From: Mesostigma viride
Lineage: Eukaryota; Streptophyta; Mesostigmatophyceae; Mesostigmatales; Mesostigmataceae
DNA: 64,000 nt
Assembly: GCA_009746045.1 (NCBI GenBank)
Contig: RPFO01002154.1
Coordinates: 46,001-110,000, forward strand
Direction: 5' to 3'
Positions within the stretch are counted from its first letter, which is position 1, and the number at the start of each line of letters is the position of its first letter. Shown in pieces: positions 1-11,749 of the stretch. Both the position numbers and the translations under genes were made by a program. The notes under the pieces were generated by a model. That model saw only the letters and a program-made list of their open reading frames with translations, was not told the DNA's origin and ran no database searches.

Positions 1-295
1 GAGTACGGTGTCTTATTCCTGCAAACGTCAAATACGGTATTTCATGCCTGCAAACGTCAACACGGTATTTTATGCCTGCACACGTCGACGCGGTATTTTA
101 TGCCTGCAAACGTCAAATACGGTATTTCATGCCTGCAAACATCAACACGGTATTTTATGCCTGCACACGTCGACGCGGTATTTCATGCCTGCAAACTTCA
201 ATACTGCATTTTATGCCTGCAAACGTCAACACGGTATTTTCTGCCGGCAAACGTCAGTACGGTATTTTTTATGCCTGCACTCGTCTCCTTTGTCA
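1..295. repeat. 28-bp minisatellite
   Basis: About ten degenerate head-to-tail copies of a 28-bp unit (core CCTGCAAACGTCAACACGG followed by TATTTTATG). The copies differ by point changes and the array is cut by the window edge. Short open frames across it are repeat artefacts. Confidence 0.9.
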
Positions 296-1128
296 AGGTT
301 GTATTGGTCATCCTCATGGCTGTCCCATCGATAGATACCTCGCACACAGCTGCATTACTAAAGGATGGGAAGCCGTAAGTCATACCATTCCTCTTGGTGG
401 GTAAGGGCTGGTGGTGCAACTGCTCGTTGACAAGGGTTTATCTCGTTGCATCGCGGAGCCATCGTAGCCCCATGCATGGGTAGTGTGGTGGACAAACAGC
501 GGTGGCATGCCTGCCACGCCCACGCAAGGTGGGCCCTGTTTCCTTGGAGTAGCTGCTTCCACTCCCAGTGCATCTCCCCAGTTGGCGTCCGCCAGCTCAA
601 TGGTGCGCAGGCGCTCCGGACCCAGCCACCTGTGCACAACTCTTTTCTGGCCACTGGCCCTCCTGTGCATGGCCGTGGCCCCTCTGGAATGCTTTCCAAG
701 GGCGTATGGATACTCCGTGGGCTCGTGTTCAACGTGGCCGCGTATACATGATCTGGCCAGGGCACACCCCACCCGTTATACTGGTTTCAACCCTCACACC
801 CCTCACACCCCTCACACCCCTACTGCCCCTAATACCCGTATCACCTCTTGCATGCGCTTCCCCCCGCCTTTCCCCTACTCCGTCACACGCTGAGTGCGTC
901 CTGGTGGATCCGTGCGGTACCCGCAATATGCAAACAAGGCTCATGTCTGATATCTGTGTAGTGGTTCAATGCAAACACACTCATTCCTAATCAATATCGG
1001 TTTAGTTGTCATGGTAGTTTGCAAACAGGCTCGTGTCTAACTAAGATCTTTGTAGTTGCTATATGGAAACAGGCTCATGAATATCTGTGTAGTCCTACCC
1101 TCTCTGCCCGGCTCTCCACCGCCCCCAG
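296..1128. other. No gene supported; probable intron or upstream sequence
   Basis: Overlapping open frames on both strands (380-772 minus and 446-893 plus) show no recognisable domain. A stretch at about 322-375 ends in a good donor (GTAAGT at 376) and could be an upstream exon of the WD40 gene, but I cannot assign it. A short CCTCACAC-type repeat lies near 793-822. Confidence 0.4.
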
Positions 1129-4100
1129 GTGATCGCCAATGTGGCCCTGCGGTCCCTGTGCCTCGACTGGGCACTGGAGCACGGGATGGCATCCCTCTTG
1201 TCCCGCTACTGCGAGCAGGCCAAGCAGGCGGAGCCGTCACAGGATGAGGTGCTGGCTGCCGCCACCGCCGCTGCCGCTGCCCCCGGCCAGTTGTCTGGGG
1301 ACGATGAACGCGATTGTGGTGGTGGTGCAGGGCCGGCAGTTGGGCCTAGAGTGGGGGTGGAGCTGACGGGAGTGGGGCTACTTGCGGGCATGGATGGGGA
1401 GCAAGGGAGTCAGGTATGTCGGCTTCTACTACTAATTACTATCATTATAATTACTGTTCATTACTGTTTTAAATATTACTATGATTATCATACTATTATT
1501 GCTATTGTGATCCTCGTCCCTCTTTTGGAAGGACTCTGTCTCTCCGAGTTGGAGGCCACACCTTGTCTTCCCTCGGTGCAATGAGGGGCGTCCCTGTGGG
1601 GATGGCTCTCTCCTTTACCCTCGCGTTCTCTCCGTTCTACAGTATAGCGGACGCGCGACATTAGGGCGGCCACCCGGTGGTGAACGGGTTGTTGTGAACG
1701 GGTTGTTGTGAACGGGTTGTTGTGAACGGGTTGTTGTGGATGTCTTGTTGTGAATGGCTTGTTGTGAATGGCTTGTTGTGAATGGCTTGTTGTGAATGGC
1801 TTGTTGTGATTTGCTTGTTGTGAATGGGTCGTTGGAAGCTGCCAGCTGCGTTTGCCCGCTCTGTGGTGGCCCCCTCGTGCCCATGTGCCCAGCCACTGGC
1901 TACATCAGGCGTTTTAGCAATAATGTCAAATGCTTTGATAACAGGCGCATAGGATGTACGCCATCAATTTGTTGCGCTCACATCAAAATGTTCTGTCCTG
2001 CTCTGCCCTCTTGTCCCTCCCCCATCGCTCGCATGTGCCCATGCATGCACACATCAGCGGCGGTACACCCTGAGGCAGCTGATCCCCAAAGGCACGTTGT
2101 CGGGCCACCGCGAACCCGTGACGGCGATGGTCGTGGTGGGCCCCATACTTGTATCGTCGTCCGAAGACGGAACGATTAAGGTAAGCCAGTCTGCCATGCG
2201 GTCTAGTATACGTATTGCACAATAATGATAACTATCCCTATCTTTGTTAATAAGCAATTTACCTAGTTATGATGTGTAGTTTACGCTTTATCATCAGGAA
2301 TTGGAAAACTGGCACTGCTCTTCTTTGCACATACTCGGCGAATTGTGTGGTACCTGGATCCTCTATGCATTGCGCATTGCGACTGGAGTCTGTCTGACCA
2401 TGACTTTTACGTGTGAGTGTCCCACCGCACACTCTTGTAAAGTACCACTAAGCAGGATGCATAATCCTCGTGTCTTTTTTGTTGAATCCAGCAAGACGTA
2501 CCTTGGAGCGTGACAGGGCGCTTTGCATCGGCCTCGTTCGCACGGATGCGGATGTCATCTTTGAAGAAGGAGAGACCCAAACGTAGCGACGATTACTACC
2601 ACCAGACTAGTGACACGACTACGTTGCCATGGGGGTGCAAGAACAACAAGTGTGCACGTGGGCTTGCTCGTTTTCCTGAAGAGGCCAGATATTGTGCTTT
2701 CATTGCTGTGGGCTGCTTCGTTGGAAAATCGTGGCAGGGCCTTGGCAGGCCAGTCCTGATGACGAGAAACTAAGTAATCAATCAACTGGTGACATCAATG
2801 GAGTCGTATGAACTTGCCTGAACCCTGCCTTCTTTTGCACATCTCTGGGGCTGTGTTCCCTTCCCCCTTCCCCCCTGCTGTTCCACCAGCTGTGGGACCT
2901 GCAGGGCTCGCGAGGATGCCTCGCCACCGCGCGCGCGACCCACCATAGCTCCGGGGTGGTGGCCATGGCGGTGGTGGGCGACACGGTGTTCACGTGCGGA
3001 GGGGACCAGGTCGTGCGGGTAGGTGGAGTGAACCCTACCAGTGTAGACGAAGATGAAGTGACTGGTTGTGCGGGTAGTCGAACATGGCAGCAGAGATAAA
3101 GCAATGGGTCTAGCAGATGTGAGTGGGTCGAGTGCGTACCGTGTGCCACGATAGCTGCTTGAGGGACGGTGGAATCGGGATGTCAAGCGTCTGTGGGGTG
3201 GGGTTTACTAGGCAGGCAGGTGTCACTGGCTTGCATGGCTGGGCATGCACGTGCACATCGTGTGAAGCCGTGCAGTAGGGCGTGTGACATCGGCTAGAGC
3301 GCATGTCCTACCTGTCTTACATTACGGCATATAAGTTTCAAGTGATGTTTAGGAAATATCTACCGATCAAAAACGCTTTTGTTGTTGCTGGCTCCCTAAT
3401 CGCTTGCCGTTGATGTTCATGCAAACGGACCCTTCAACTTTGCATGCCCGTTTGCGTCTGACCCTTGCCACTCTGGCACTTGGCCGCACCCACCCTGCCA
3501 GATGTGGGGCCGACTGCCACAGCTGGAAGCCGCCGGCGCCCTCTCAGGGACCACCCCCTGCGTCACCTGCATGGCCGGCAGCTCATCGCTGGGCATGCTG
3601 GCTAGCGGGTCGGGGACGGGGGCGGTCAAGGTGAGTAGTGCTGACAAAACGCATACTGGGGGCGTGCGATGGTACATGGCAAGGGGCAAAGTGTGGCCAT
3701 GTGCTGGTACATGGCAAGGGGCAAGGTGTGGCCATGTGCAGGTACATGGCAAGGGGCAAGATGTGGCCATGTGCTGGTACATGGCAAGGGGCAAGTTGTG
3801 GCCATGTCTTGGCAAAAACTGTGTGACATTCCCAATAGACTCGGATGCCACGCGGTGGGCGAGTGGCCAGCGTGATGAACCCAACAGACATGAACCAAAT
3901 AGACATGAATCAAATAGACATGAACCAAATAGACATGAATCAAAGAGACATGAATCAAATAGACATGAATCAAATAGACATGAATCAAATAGACATGAAT
4001 CAAATAGACATGAATCAAATATAGACATGAACCATGCAAATAGACATGAACCAAGTAGACATGAATCAAATAGACATGAATCAAATAGACATGAATCAAA

Positions 4101-7100
4101 TAGACATGAATCAAATATAGACATGAACCATGCAAATAGACATGAACCAAATAGACATGAATAAAATAGACATGAATCAAATAGATTAGGATACCACGCA
4201 CCAAATCGATTAGGGTATCACGCAGAAGGAAGGTGCTGTGAGACCATCGGGAGCACAAGTCGGTGGGTGGTGACAGAACTAAGCACTGCGTGAACCTCGA
4301 TGTTCAGAATGCGGGACCAGGTTGTTGATCCCTTGGTGTGTGACATTCATGAACTGTGGGCCATATGTCAACTGGCAAAGGAGCTGGTTAGCCATCCATG
4401 GTTGTGGTCTGTAACAATCCATGACATGCCAAAATCCTGGCGGGATCGCGTTGCTGGATGTTGAGCGTTAATTGTTTGGCCGGATGGCTCATGGTTGTAA
4501 AGGGTGTGGTGATTTAAATCAGGCTTGTTCATGGCGAAGGGCCAGGCGCCCAGCTTCTGGGACGTATCACTTTATCAGTTTAGTTATTTTGCAAAGCTGC
4601 ATGTGGTGGTTCACCGCGTGCCTGGCTAGGCTCTCTTCTCTGCGCAGGACTCGGTGTCCCAAACGCAATGATGCTGTTGTTGGCATGCTACTACGACCCA
4701 CTTGTATGGAATGCCTGCCACTTGGATATGTCCCATGCCATCTTGCACACGACCATCTCCGCGTGGCGGCGGCCCAACCTCATGCCGTCGATGCCACGAC
4801 TGCCCGATATGGCAGCTGTGGCCGCTGACCCCCTTTGCTGTGGCCGCTGCCCCTTGCATGCGCAGCTGTGGACGCTGACGCCCTTTGTCGGCCTGCATCG
4901 AGAGGAGGCCCGCGGCCATGAGCATCCTGTGCGGTCCATGGTCTTTGCACGCCGCCAGCTTGTGACGTCGTCGGAAGATAACACAGTCAAGGTGGGCAAG
5001 CTGGATAGGACATGGGGGTTCACTGGCTCACTCGGTCAACAGCTTGTTGATACTATGCCGCACGCGGCACCATTATTCTCACTACTGCATGCTTTACTTT
5101 GTGAGCGCGGCACCATTATTCTCACTGCTGCATGGTTTACTTTGTGAGCGCGGCACCATTATTCTCGCCTACTGCATGGTTTACTTTGTAACGGTATGCT
5201 AGTGGCAAGCAAACCCAGTTCTTGTCATTTTGCGCGTGCCTCTGGTGTGAGGGCCACGGGGTGCAAACTGCCTGCCTGAGTAGGTACCTTTCATATCTAA
5301 CGATGCAGAACCGTAGGGTGCAAACTGCACGAGTAGGTACCTGTCATATCTAATGATGCAGAGCCGTAGCATGCAAACTGCTTGGATGTAGGTAGCTTCA
5401 CTCCTTCAGTTGTTGTACGGCAAGTGAGCGCTTGTTAATGTGGACTTTGAGCTCCATGCGCCGCTAGTTCAGCGGCTGGCCGATATTTTTTGTTTGTAGC
5501 AGTTATGATATTACAATCATGGGTAGCAGTCGTGTTATTAGAATTGATAGCAGTCATGCTTTTAGAATTGATAGCAGTCGTGCTATTGGAATCGATAGCA
5601 GTCATGCTGCTTTACTCCCCCCTGATGCGAACGAAGCTCTGAATCATGATGCATCAGTTAGCCTCTACCCTGGTGCCTTGGGATCGCAAGACCCTGATGG
5701 CCAACGGGCAACGCCTGCCTGCCTGCCCAACACCGCAAGGCAAGCACGCACAGGCGCAAGGCAAGCACTCACGGCTATACTAGCGCAGTCGGGCATCCGC
5801 CTTGTACTACCATACGACACTCTTTCTACCACTGTGAGCATCGGGTTTGGCCCCAGAATACGAGATTTGGGGAAAAAGATCCGCGTTCAGAGAAAGGTTG
5901 TTGCAGTGCGCTTGCCTGCTAATCAGCTTGCGTCACAGGAGCGCACTCTGGGGCCGCCAGCATAGGGGACTTCAAAGGCATGCAGTGAAGCATTGGTCAC
6001 TCAAGCGCTATACTGTGGGCAGTAGGTGCCGACCTGAAAGCATAACGACTGCCTTTGGGGCTTGTTTGCCTGGGTCCATGTCTGCTTGGTTGAGCTGACT
6101 TCACTAGCTGCCATCACCCTACTACGCGCTGCGCCACGCCTTACCGCTGACTCATCGGGCACCCTCCTCCCCCTGGTTCCAAGCTGCCAGCCCTCTGCCC
6201 ATGAACCGTGGCATTTCACGCGCGTTGGTCAAACCTGTCATGCTAAGTGCGCACATCTACCACCACGCCTGCCCCACGCCTTCCCAACCCTAACCCCCCC
6301 AAACCCAGCCACCCAAAACCAACCACCCGGGTTAAACACACGCACTCACGCAAACCCAACCGCCCGCACCCTACCCAGCTGTGGGCGCTGCCAGAGCTCC
6401 ATCCCCTGGTCGTACTTCGCGGCCACACCAGCACGGTCACCTGTGTCGCGGTCACGCTGCGGTGGCGCGATGGGGGGGCGGACGATGGGGGCGACAACAA
6501 TGGTCAGGCCAGCACGGGCGATGGTGCGGGGGCGGATGAGCTCATTTGCAGCGGGTCGGAGGATCGCACGGTCAAGGTCCGTGTGGTCACTGTACCACTG
6601 GGAATGCACTTTATTTTTAAACTATTCAAGTTGCCTCCAGTGTTTTGGAAGGACTCAGAGGCCCGCATGGGCAAGGTGTGGTCACTGTACGAACACTGTA
6701 CTAAACATATGTGAATACTTCTATGTTAATACTATGCATTTCACCGTCACTATCTCTTTGTAGCGGGTCAGAGGACCGCACTTCCTGTGCGTGATCACTG
6801 TACACTGCACTGCTCTTCAACATTACCCCACGCGTCAGCGGTGGCTTTGAAGACCACGTGGTTATGATGTGTTGTTATGATGCGGGAATGCGGCACAGGA
6901 AATCTCTGACCGTGGTTCGGCACTGGAGGGCACCGTCCCATCCAGCGTCCACGATGGCTTGCCCCTGTTTCCCCACCACCGAGTTCTCCAGCGGGTGACT
7001 TAGCGTCTGGCCTCCGGCTGTCTAGCTAGCACACGGCTCTTCAAGGTGAGCAGCCAAGGTGGGCCCCCAACTTGCCTGCCACAGGGACGGTCGCAAGCAC

Positions 7101-10100
7101 AGAACACGCCGGACATAACAGAACGCTGCTGTTGGAGCCCTACCTAACTATCACCCCTTTAAGAGAAGGGAGCTGGTCCATTGCATCGTTGAACGTGTGG
7201 GCCCTAAGAGGTGCTTCCTTCATAGTTTTCTTTTGTCCTTCTAACACTAGTGTGTTGCTTGTCCTGTGAGGGGGCACCGTCTGCCCCTGGCCCCACCCTG
7301 GCAGGTGTGGGACGCCAGCACCCACCGCAGCGTGGCCACCGTGACGGGCAACACCGCCGAGGTCTACGCGCTGGCCGCGGATGCAGAGTCAGGGACGATC
7401 ATCAGCGGCGCTGCCTATGGGGTCATCAAGGTGGGTGGGTCGAGGCATCAAGGTGGGCTGGCTAAGTCAGGAGACTGGGGCTTGCTTTGGGGGCTGGGGG
7501 GTTGTTGTGGAGAGAATGGTTGTAGAGAGTGAGGTGTGCGGGAAGAAACGGCGCGAATGTGGGGCGGCATGTTGCATGCGTGTTGCAGAGGGATATGTAT
7601 ACATAAGGCGTATTGAAGCTATTCTTCATATCTACTCTATCTAAAATTTTAGTTTTCTGACATCTCCGTGTCATGTGAGCCTGATAAGACACTAGCAAAG
7701 TATCAGATCACATCTGGGTGTCGACGGCTCGAGTGGGCCCAGGTATTACCCGCCACAACGACATGTTCCCACCACCACGCCGCCCTTGCCCTCTGGGGAC
7801 ACTGGCAGTGCTGGTGGTGGGAATGTGTCGTTGGGGATGGTGGCGGTGTGTGTGTGTGGGGTGACGTGTCGTTGTAGCAGGGGATGCCTGGGGAAGTGTT
7901 GGGTACTAGCTGTGTACGTTAACAATCTACTACTACTATTAAATTAGTGTGCATTGACAATCTATTACTGCTATTTTATTAGTATACGATAACAATCTAA
8001 TAGTACTATCTTATTAGTGTACGTTAACAATCTATTACTACTATTTTGTTAGTGTACGTTAATAATACTCGTTGACCACCGATGGAATCTTCACGGACGC
8101 GGATTCCCATCCCAGCAGGGTGAACTTATTGGCCCAGGGCACTCTTTGCTCTTGATCCCGCTGAGATTGCTGATGGTGCTGATGGTGCTGATGGTGCTGA
8201 TGGTGCTGATGGTGCTGATGGTGCTGATGGTGCTGATGGTGCTGATGGTGCTGATGGTGCTGATGGTGCTGATGGTGCTGATGGTGCTGATGGTGCTGAT
8301 GGTGCTGATGGTGCTGATGGTGCTGATGGTGCTGATGGTGCTGATGGTGCTGATGGTGCTGATGGTGCTGATGGTGCTGATGGTGCTGATGGTGCTGATG
8401 GTGCTGATGGTGCTGATGGTGCTGATGGTGCTGATGGTGCTGATGGTGCTGATGGTGCTGATGGTGCTGATGGTGCTGATGGCGCTGATGGTGCTGATGG
8501 CGCTGATGGTGGTGATGGTGCTGATGGTGCTGATGGTGCTGATGGTGCTGATGGCGCTGATGGTGCTGATGGCGCTGATGGTGGTGATGGTGCTGATGGT
8601 GCTGATGGTGCTGATGGTGCTGATGGTGCTGATGGTGCTGATGGTGCTGATGGTGCTGATGGTGCTGATGGTGCTGATGGCGCTGATGGTGCTGATGGTG
8701 CTGATGGTGCTGATGGTGCTGATGGTGCTGATGGTGCTGATGGTGCTGATGGTGCTGATGGTGCTGATGGTGCTGATGGTGCTGATGGTGCTGATGGTGC
8801 TGATGGTGCTGATGGTGCTGATGGTGCTGATGGTGCTGATGGTGCTGATGGTGCTGATGGTGCTGATGGTGCTGATGGTGCTGATGGTGCTGATGGTGCT
8901 GATGGTGCTGATGGTGCTGATGGTGCTGATGGTGCTGATGGTGCTGATGGTGCTGATGGTGCTGATGGTGCTGATGGTGCTGATGGTGCTGATGGTGCTG
9001 ATGGTGCTGATGGTGCTGATGGTGCTGATGGTGCTGATGGTGCTGATGGTGCTGATGGTGCTGATGGTGCTGATGGTGCTGATGGTGCTGATGGTGCTGA
9101 TGGTGCTGATGGTGCTGATGGTGCTGATGGTGCTGATGGTGCTGATGGTGCTGATGGTGCTGATGGTGCTGATGGTGCTGATGGTGCTGATGGTGCTGAT
9201 GGTGCTGATGGTGCTGATGGTGCTGATGGTGCTGATGGTGCTGATCGTGCTGATCGTGCGGTGCGCAGGCATGGGATCCAGAGACGGGCCGCTGCCTGGC
9301 GACGGCCAGCGGCGCAGCAGGGGGTCTGGTCAAGGTGCTTGCATCTGCGCCGTTCCAGCGGACGCTGCTGAGCAGCTCCTCGGAGAGTGGGGGCATACAG
9401 GTGAGGGAGAGGGGGTGCATGTGCAGTGACGGGGAGATACAAATGTGGTGGGGGCAGGGAGGTTGCATGAGTGTAAACAGAAAGGTGAGATGGCAGGGAA
9501 AATGAGGCATAGGGCAAACAAGCGAGGTGAGGGGGTATGCGAGGCATAAGGGCGTATAGGTGAGGCGAGGGGGGGGGGTTCAGGAGTGGGGACCTTCCGA
9601 TGAGGTGGAGGCAAGGAGGCACATCCATGGCATGGCAGTTGTAATGTGGGTATTGATGGTGGTATTATTATATCCCCCTCTAGATCGTGGTATTATTATA
9701 TGCCCCTCTAGCCGACTATATGGTTGGGGCATGATGCAGACGCTGTTCGTAACTTTCGTGTAATTAGTTTTTTTCATGAGATTAAGAGCATAGTACTCTG
9801 TGGCATGCCCATGCGCATGACACGCAAGTACTTTATTAGTTATCGTGGTATGGTTGTGTACGTCTAGCCTTGGTGTGGGGAAGCGCTGAAGTGGATGCTG
9901 ATTGTTCTTGACTAGCAGGAATCGTTGGTAATACTAGCCTAGTATTGGACAACGCACTATGCACAGCTGTATGGCCATTTTTCGCATGGCAGACCCTCAT
10001 TTTTCGGGTCCCAGTGACTGGGGTGTTTTGTGGCTGGGTAGTGAGAGTGACAGGGAGACAGCACAGGTGCTGGGTTAGTCCTCATGGGACAGCGTACTGG

Positions 10101-11153
10101 GGAGATGGTTGTAAAAGGAAAGGTCAGAAAGTGCGAGCATCACTCTATGACCGGTGTTTATAGACAAGGATGACAAGGGAAGCGATGCTTACTCAGCGTA
10201 GCTCAGCGTAGCTCAGCGTAGCTCAGCGTAGCTCAGCGTAGCTCAGCGTAGCTCAGCGTAGCTCAGCGTAGCTCAGCGTAGCTCAGCGTAGCTCAGCGTA
10301 GCTCAGCGTAGCTCAGTGTAGCTCAGCGTAGCTCAGCGTAGCTCAGCGTAGCTCAGCGTAGCTCAGCGTAGCTCAGCGTAGCTCAGCGTAGCTCAGCGTA
10401 GCTCAGCGTAGCTCAGCGTAGCTCAGCGTAGCTCAGCGTAGCTCAGCGTAGCTCAGCGTAGCTCAGCGTAGCTCAGCGTAGCTCAGCGTAGCTCAGTGTA
10501 GCTCAGCGTAGCTCAGCGTAGCTCAGCGTAGCTCAGCGTAGCTCAGCGTAGCTCAGTGTAGCTCAGCGTAGCTCAGCGTAGCTCAGTGTAGCTCAGCGTA
10601 GCTCAGCGTAGCTCAGCGTAGCTCAGCGTAGCTCAGCGTAGCTCAGCGTAGCTCAGCGTAGCTCAGCGTAGCTCAGCGTAGCTCAGCGTAGCTCAGCGTA
10701 GCACTTGGCGCTGCTCCATTGGGAAATGAGAGGCGTCGGGCAGCTGTCAACCCAAACATGGCACTGTCTGGTTTGGGGCTTGGGGGGGCAACCATCTTCT
10801 TGATTGGAGTATCAAGATAGAAGCAGTGTCAATGAGACAACCAGCGCAGGCCTGAGAATAATTGCAGCACGCATGTGGGGACTAAAAAGGGGTGGGCTTG
10901 CGATAATGTTGGAAAGGGGACGGGGGTTTGAGGTGAGCTGGGCACCCTTATGCAGGCTTGTAATCCTAATTTTGTAGTCACCGTGTGGCTATATTTTTCC
11001 CAACACCGAATCCCTTGCTGCCTCTTCTTTGTTCCATGGGATTTCGTTGCCTTGCCTTGCAACAACTCATCCATCGTGTGGATGCATTGTGTCCCTTGCC
11101 ATGTTCTATCCACCCGTCATCTCTTGCTGCAGATATGGGGCATGCTAGGTTAG
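1129..11153 (+). CDS. U-box-like / seven-bladed WD40 repeat protein, nine exons found (5' end missing)
   Basis: Exons seen: 1129-1413, 2058-2180, 2890-3018, 3502-3630, 4866-4991, 6379-6576, 7305-7430, 9269-9400 and 11133-11153 (TAG). All are phase 0 with AG/GT borders. Exons 2 to 8 each encode one WD40 blade. From the third exon on they usually start with Leu/Met/Val/Ala-Trp, and most end in a Ser-x-x-Gly/Asp-x-x-(Val/Ile)-Lys strand. GH signatures are visible in three (SGHREPV, RGHEHPV, RGHTSTV). The terminal exon adds only IWGMLG, the strand expected to close the ring. Exon 1 contains ANVALRSLCLDW, which resembles the C-terminal helix of a U-box, then an Ala/Gly-rich linker. If this is right the product is an E3 ubiquitin ligase with a substrate-binding propeller. 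The N-terminal U-box part was not found. The blade in 6379-6576 carries an acidic Gly/Asp/Asn insertion. Introns are 0.5-1.8 kb and full of minisatellites. The propeller is well supported; the U-box reading is tentative. Confidence 0.8.
1679..1833. repeat. 14-bp minisatellite in WD40-gene intron
   Basis: About eleven copies of a 14-bp unit (GTGAACGGGTTGTT, drifting to GTGAATGGCTTGTT) in the intron after 1413. Confidence 0.9.
3671..3810. repeat. 35-bp tandem repeat, four copies
   Basis: Four near-identical 35-bp units beginning GGTACATGGCAAGGGGCAA, just downstream of the donor at 3631 in the WD40 gene. Confidence 0.9.
3878..4195. repeat. 15-bp minisatellite with higher-order unit
   Basis: Repeats of AGACATGAATCAAAT and variants. 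A longer block containing ATAGACATGAACCATGC occurs twice (about 4020 and 4117), giving a higher-order structure. It lies in the intron 3631-4865. Open frames on both strands are artefacts of the multiple-of-three unit. Confidence 0.9.
5060..5610. repeat. Three adjacent short tandem repeats in WD40-gene intron
   Basis: Three copies of a 43-bp unit (GCGGCACCATTATTCTCAC, 5064-5190), then about three copies of a 55-60-bp unit containing GTAGGTACCT (5248-5400), then four copies of a roughly 26-bp unit (ATTGATAGCAGTCGTGCT, 5518-5610). All are in the intron 4992-6378. The remainder of that intron shows nothing recognisable. Confidence 0.85.
7893..8075. repeat. ~41-bp AT-rich tandem repeat, four copies
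   Basis: Four degenerate copies of a unit containing TTAACAATCTACTACTAC and TTAGTGTACG, in the intron 7431-9268 just before the 9-bp minisatellite. Confidence 0.85.
8169..9255. repeat. 9-bp minisatellite (GCTGATGGT)n, about 120 copies
   Basis: About 1.08 kb of GCTGATGGT with rare variants (GGCGCTGAT, GGTGGTGAT). The array lies wholly inside the WD40-gene intron that ends at the acceptor 9268. The unit is a multiple of three without stops, so several frames are open for hundreds of codons. None of these is a gene. Confidence 0.97.
10194..10701. repeat. 10-bp minisatellite (GCTCAGCGTA)n, about 50 copies
   Basis: Very homogeneous 10-bp repeat. The only variants noticed are four C-to-T units at 10311, 10491, 10551 and 10581. 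It lies in the last intron of the WD40 gene (9401-11132). Confidence 0.97.
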
Positions 11154-11749
11154 CAAGAACCCGGAATCGTTGGTTTCCTCCGTTCATTAATTAATTAAGA
11201 CACGTGACTGCCTCCGTTCATGTGTAACGGTAAAGAGGTTTCTATGTTGAAGCAGCTGAGCCACGAGCCGCTGGAGCAAACCGCACCCTCAGCATGCTGC
11301 GTACTGCATTCGGCATCTGTTTATGTCGCAACGACTCAGTGACCTGGCTGGCATGCCGGCGCCCGGATTCATTCATTAGTTAATTTACACGTAGACTGCG
11401 TCACATGAGCATAAGTCCTTGGTGAGATGGAATTTGGAATGCGCTGGAGGCATATTTAGCCGGACTAGCGTTCCCGCGGGTATATCCAAGATCATCTAAT
11501 ATCCAAGTTGAAATTTTCTATGTTTGGATAGCTCATGCAAACTAGATACTGCTGGGTTTATGGACCCCAAAGCCCCAACCTAGCTGCATGTTGAGTCTGT
11601 GCATGTAACTCTCCATGCGGCAATGGCAGCTTATATATTTTTTCTAAGATCAGTTAATTTAGTTTTTAATTAATTAATTAGTCTCGTGTCCCCGTTGCCC
11701 AGGGGACCACGGAGCACTGAACTCCCCAATAATTTAAGATATAGTGGAA
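11154..11749 (-). mobile_element. Minus-strand retroelement tails (two short ones and a degenerate LINE tail)
   Basis: No gene seen. Near 11188-11225 and 11385-11440 are minus-strand copies of the 3' end of the short retroposon seen at 48206-48350: a TTAA or TTAAT tail, then a CACGTG(A)C-type stem. At 11670-11715 a TTAA tail is followed by a degenerate LINE stem-loop, with an altered stem (GTCCCC/GGGGAC) still able to pair. Confidence 0.6.

Noticed and set aside
1-295. CRISPR-like array of 28-bp repeats
   Set aside because: Units are directly adjacent with no unique spacers and they diverge gradually; the context is eukaryotic.
380-893. Overlapping 100-140-residue frames on both strands
   Set aside because: GC-rich region with no stop codons in several frames; no motif, and no splice pattern linking it to the WD40 gene.
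8059-9628. Very long frames on both strands (His-His-Gln, Ile-Ser-Thr, Ala-Pro-Ser, Met-Val-Leu repeats)
   Set aside because: All are translations of the 9-bp minisatellite in an intron. A unit divisible by three without stops leaves several frames open.
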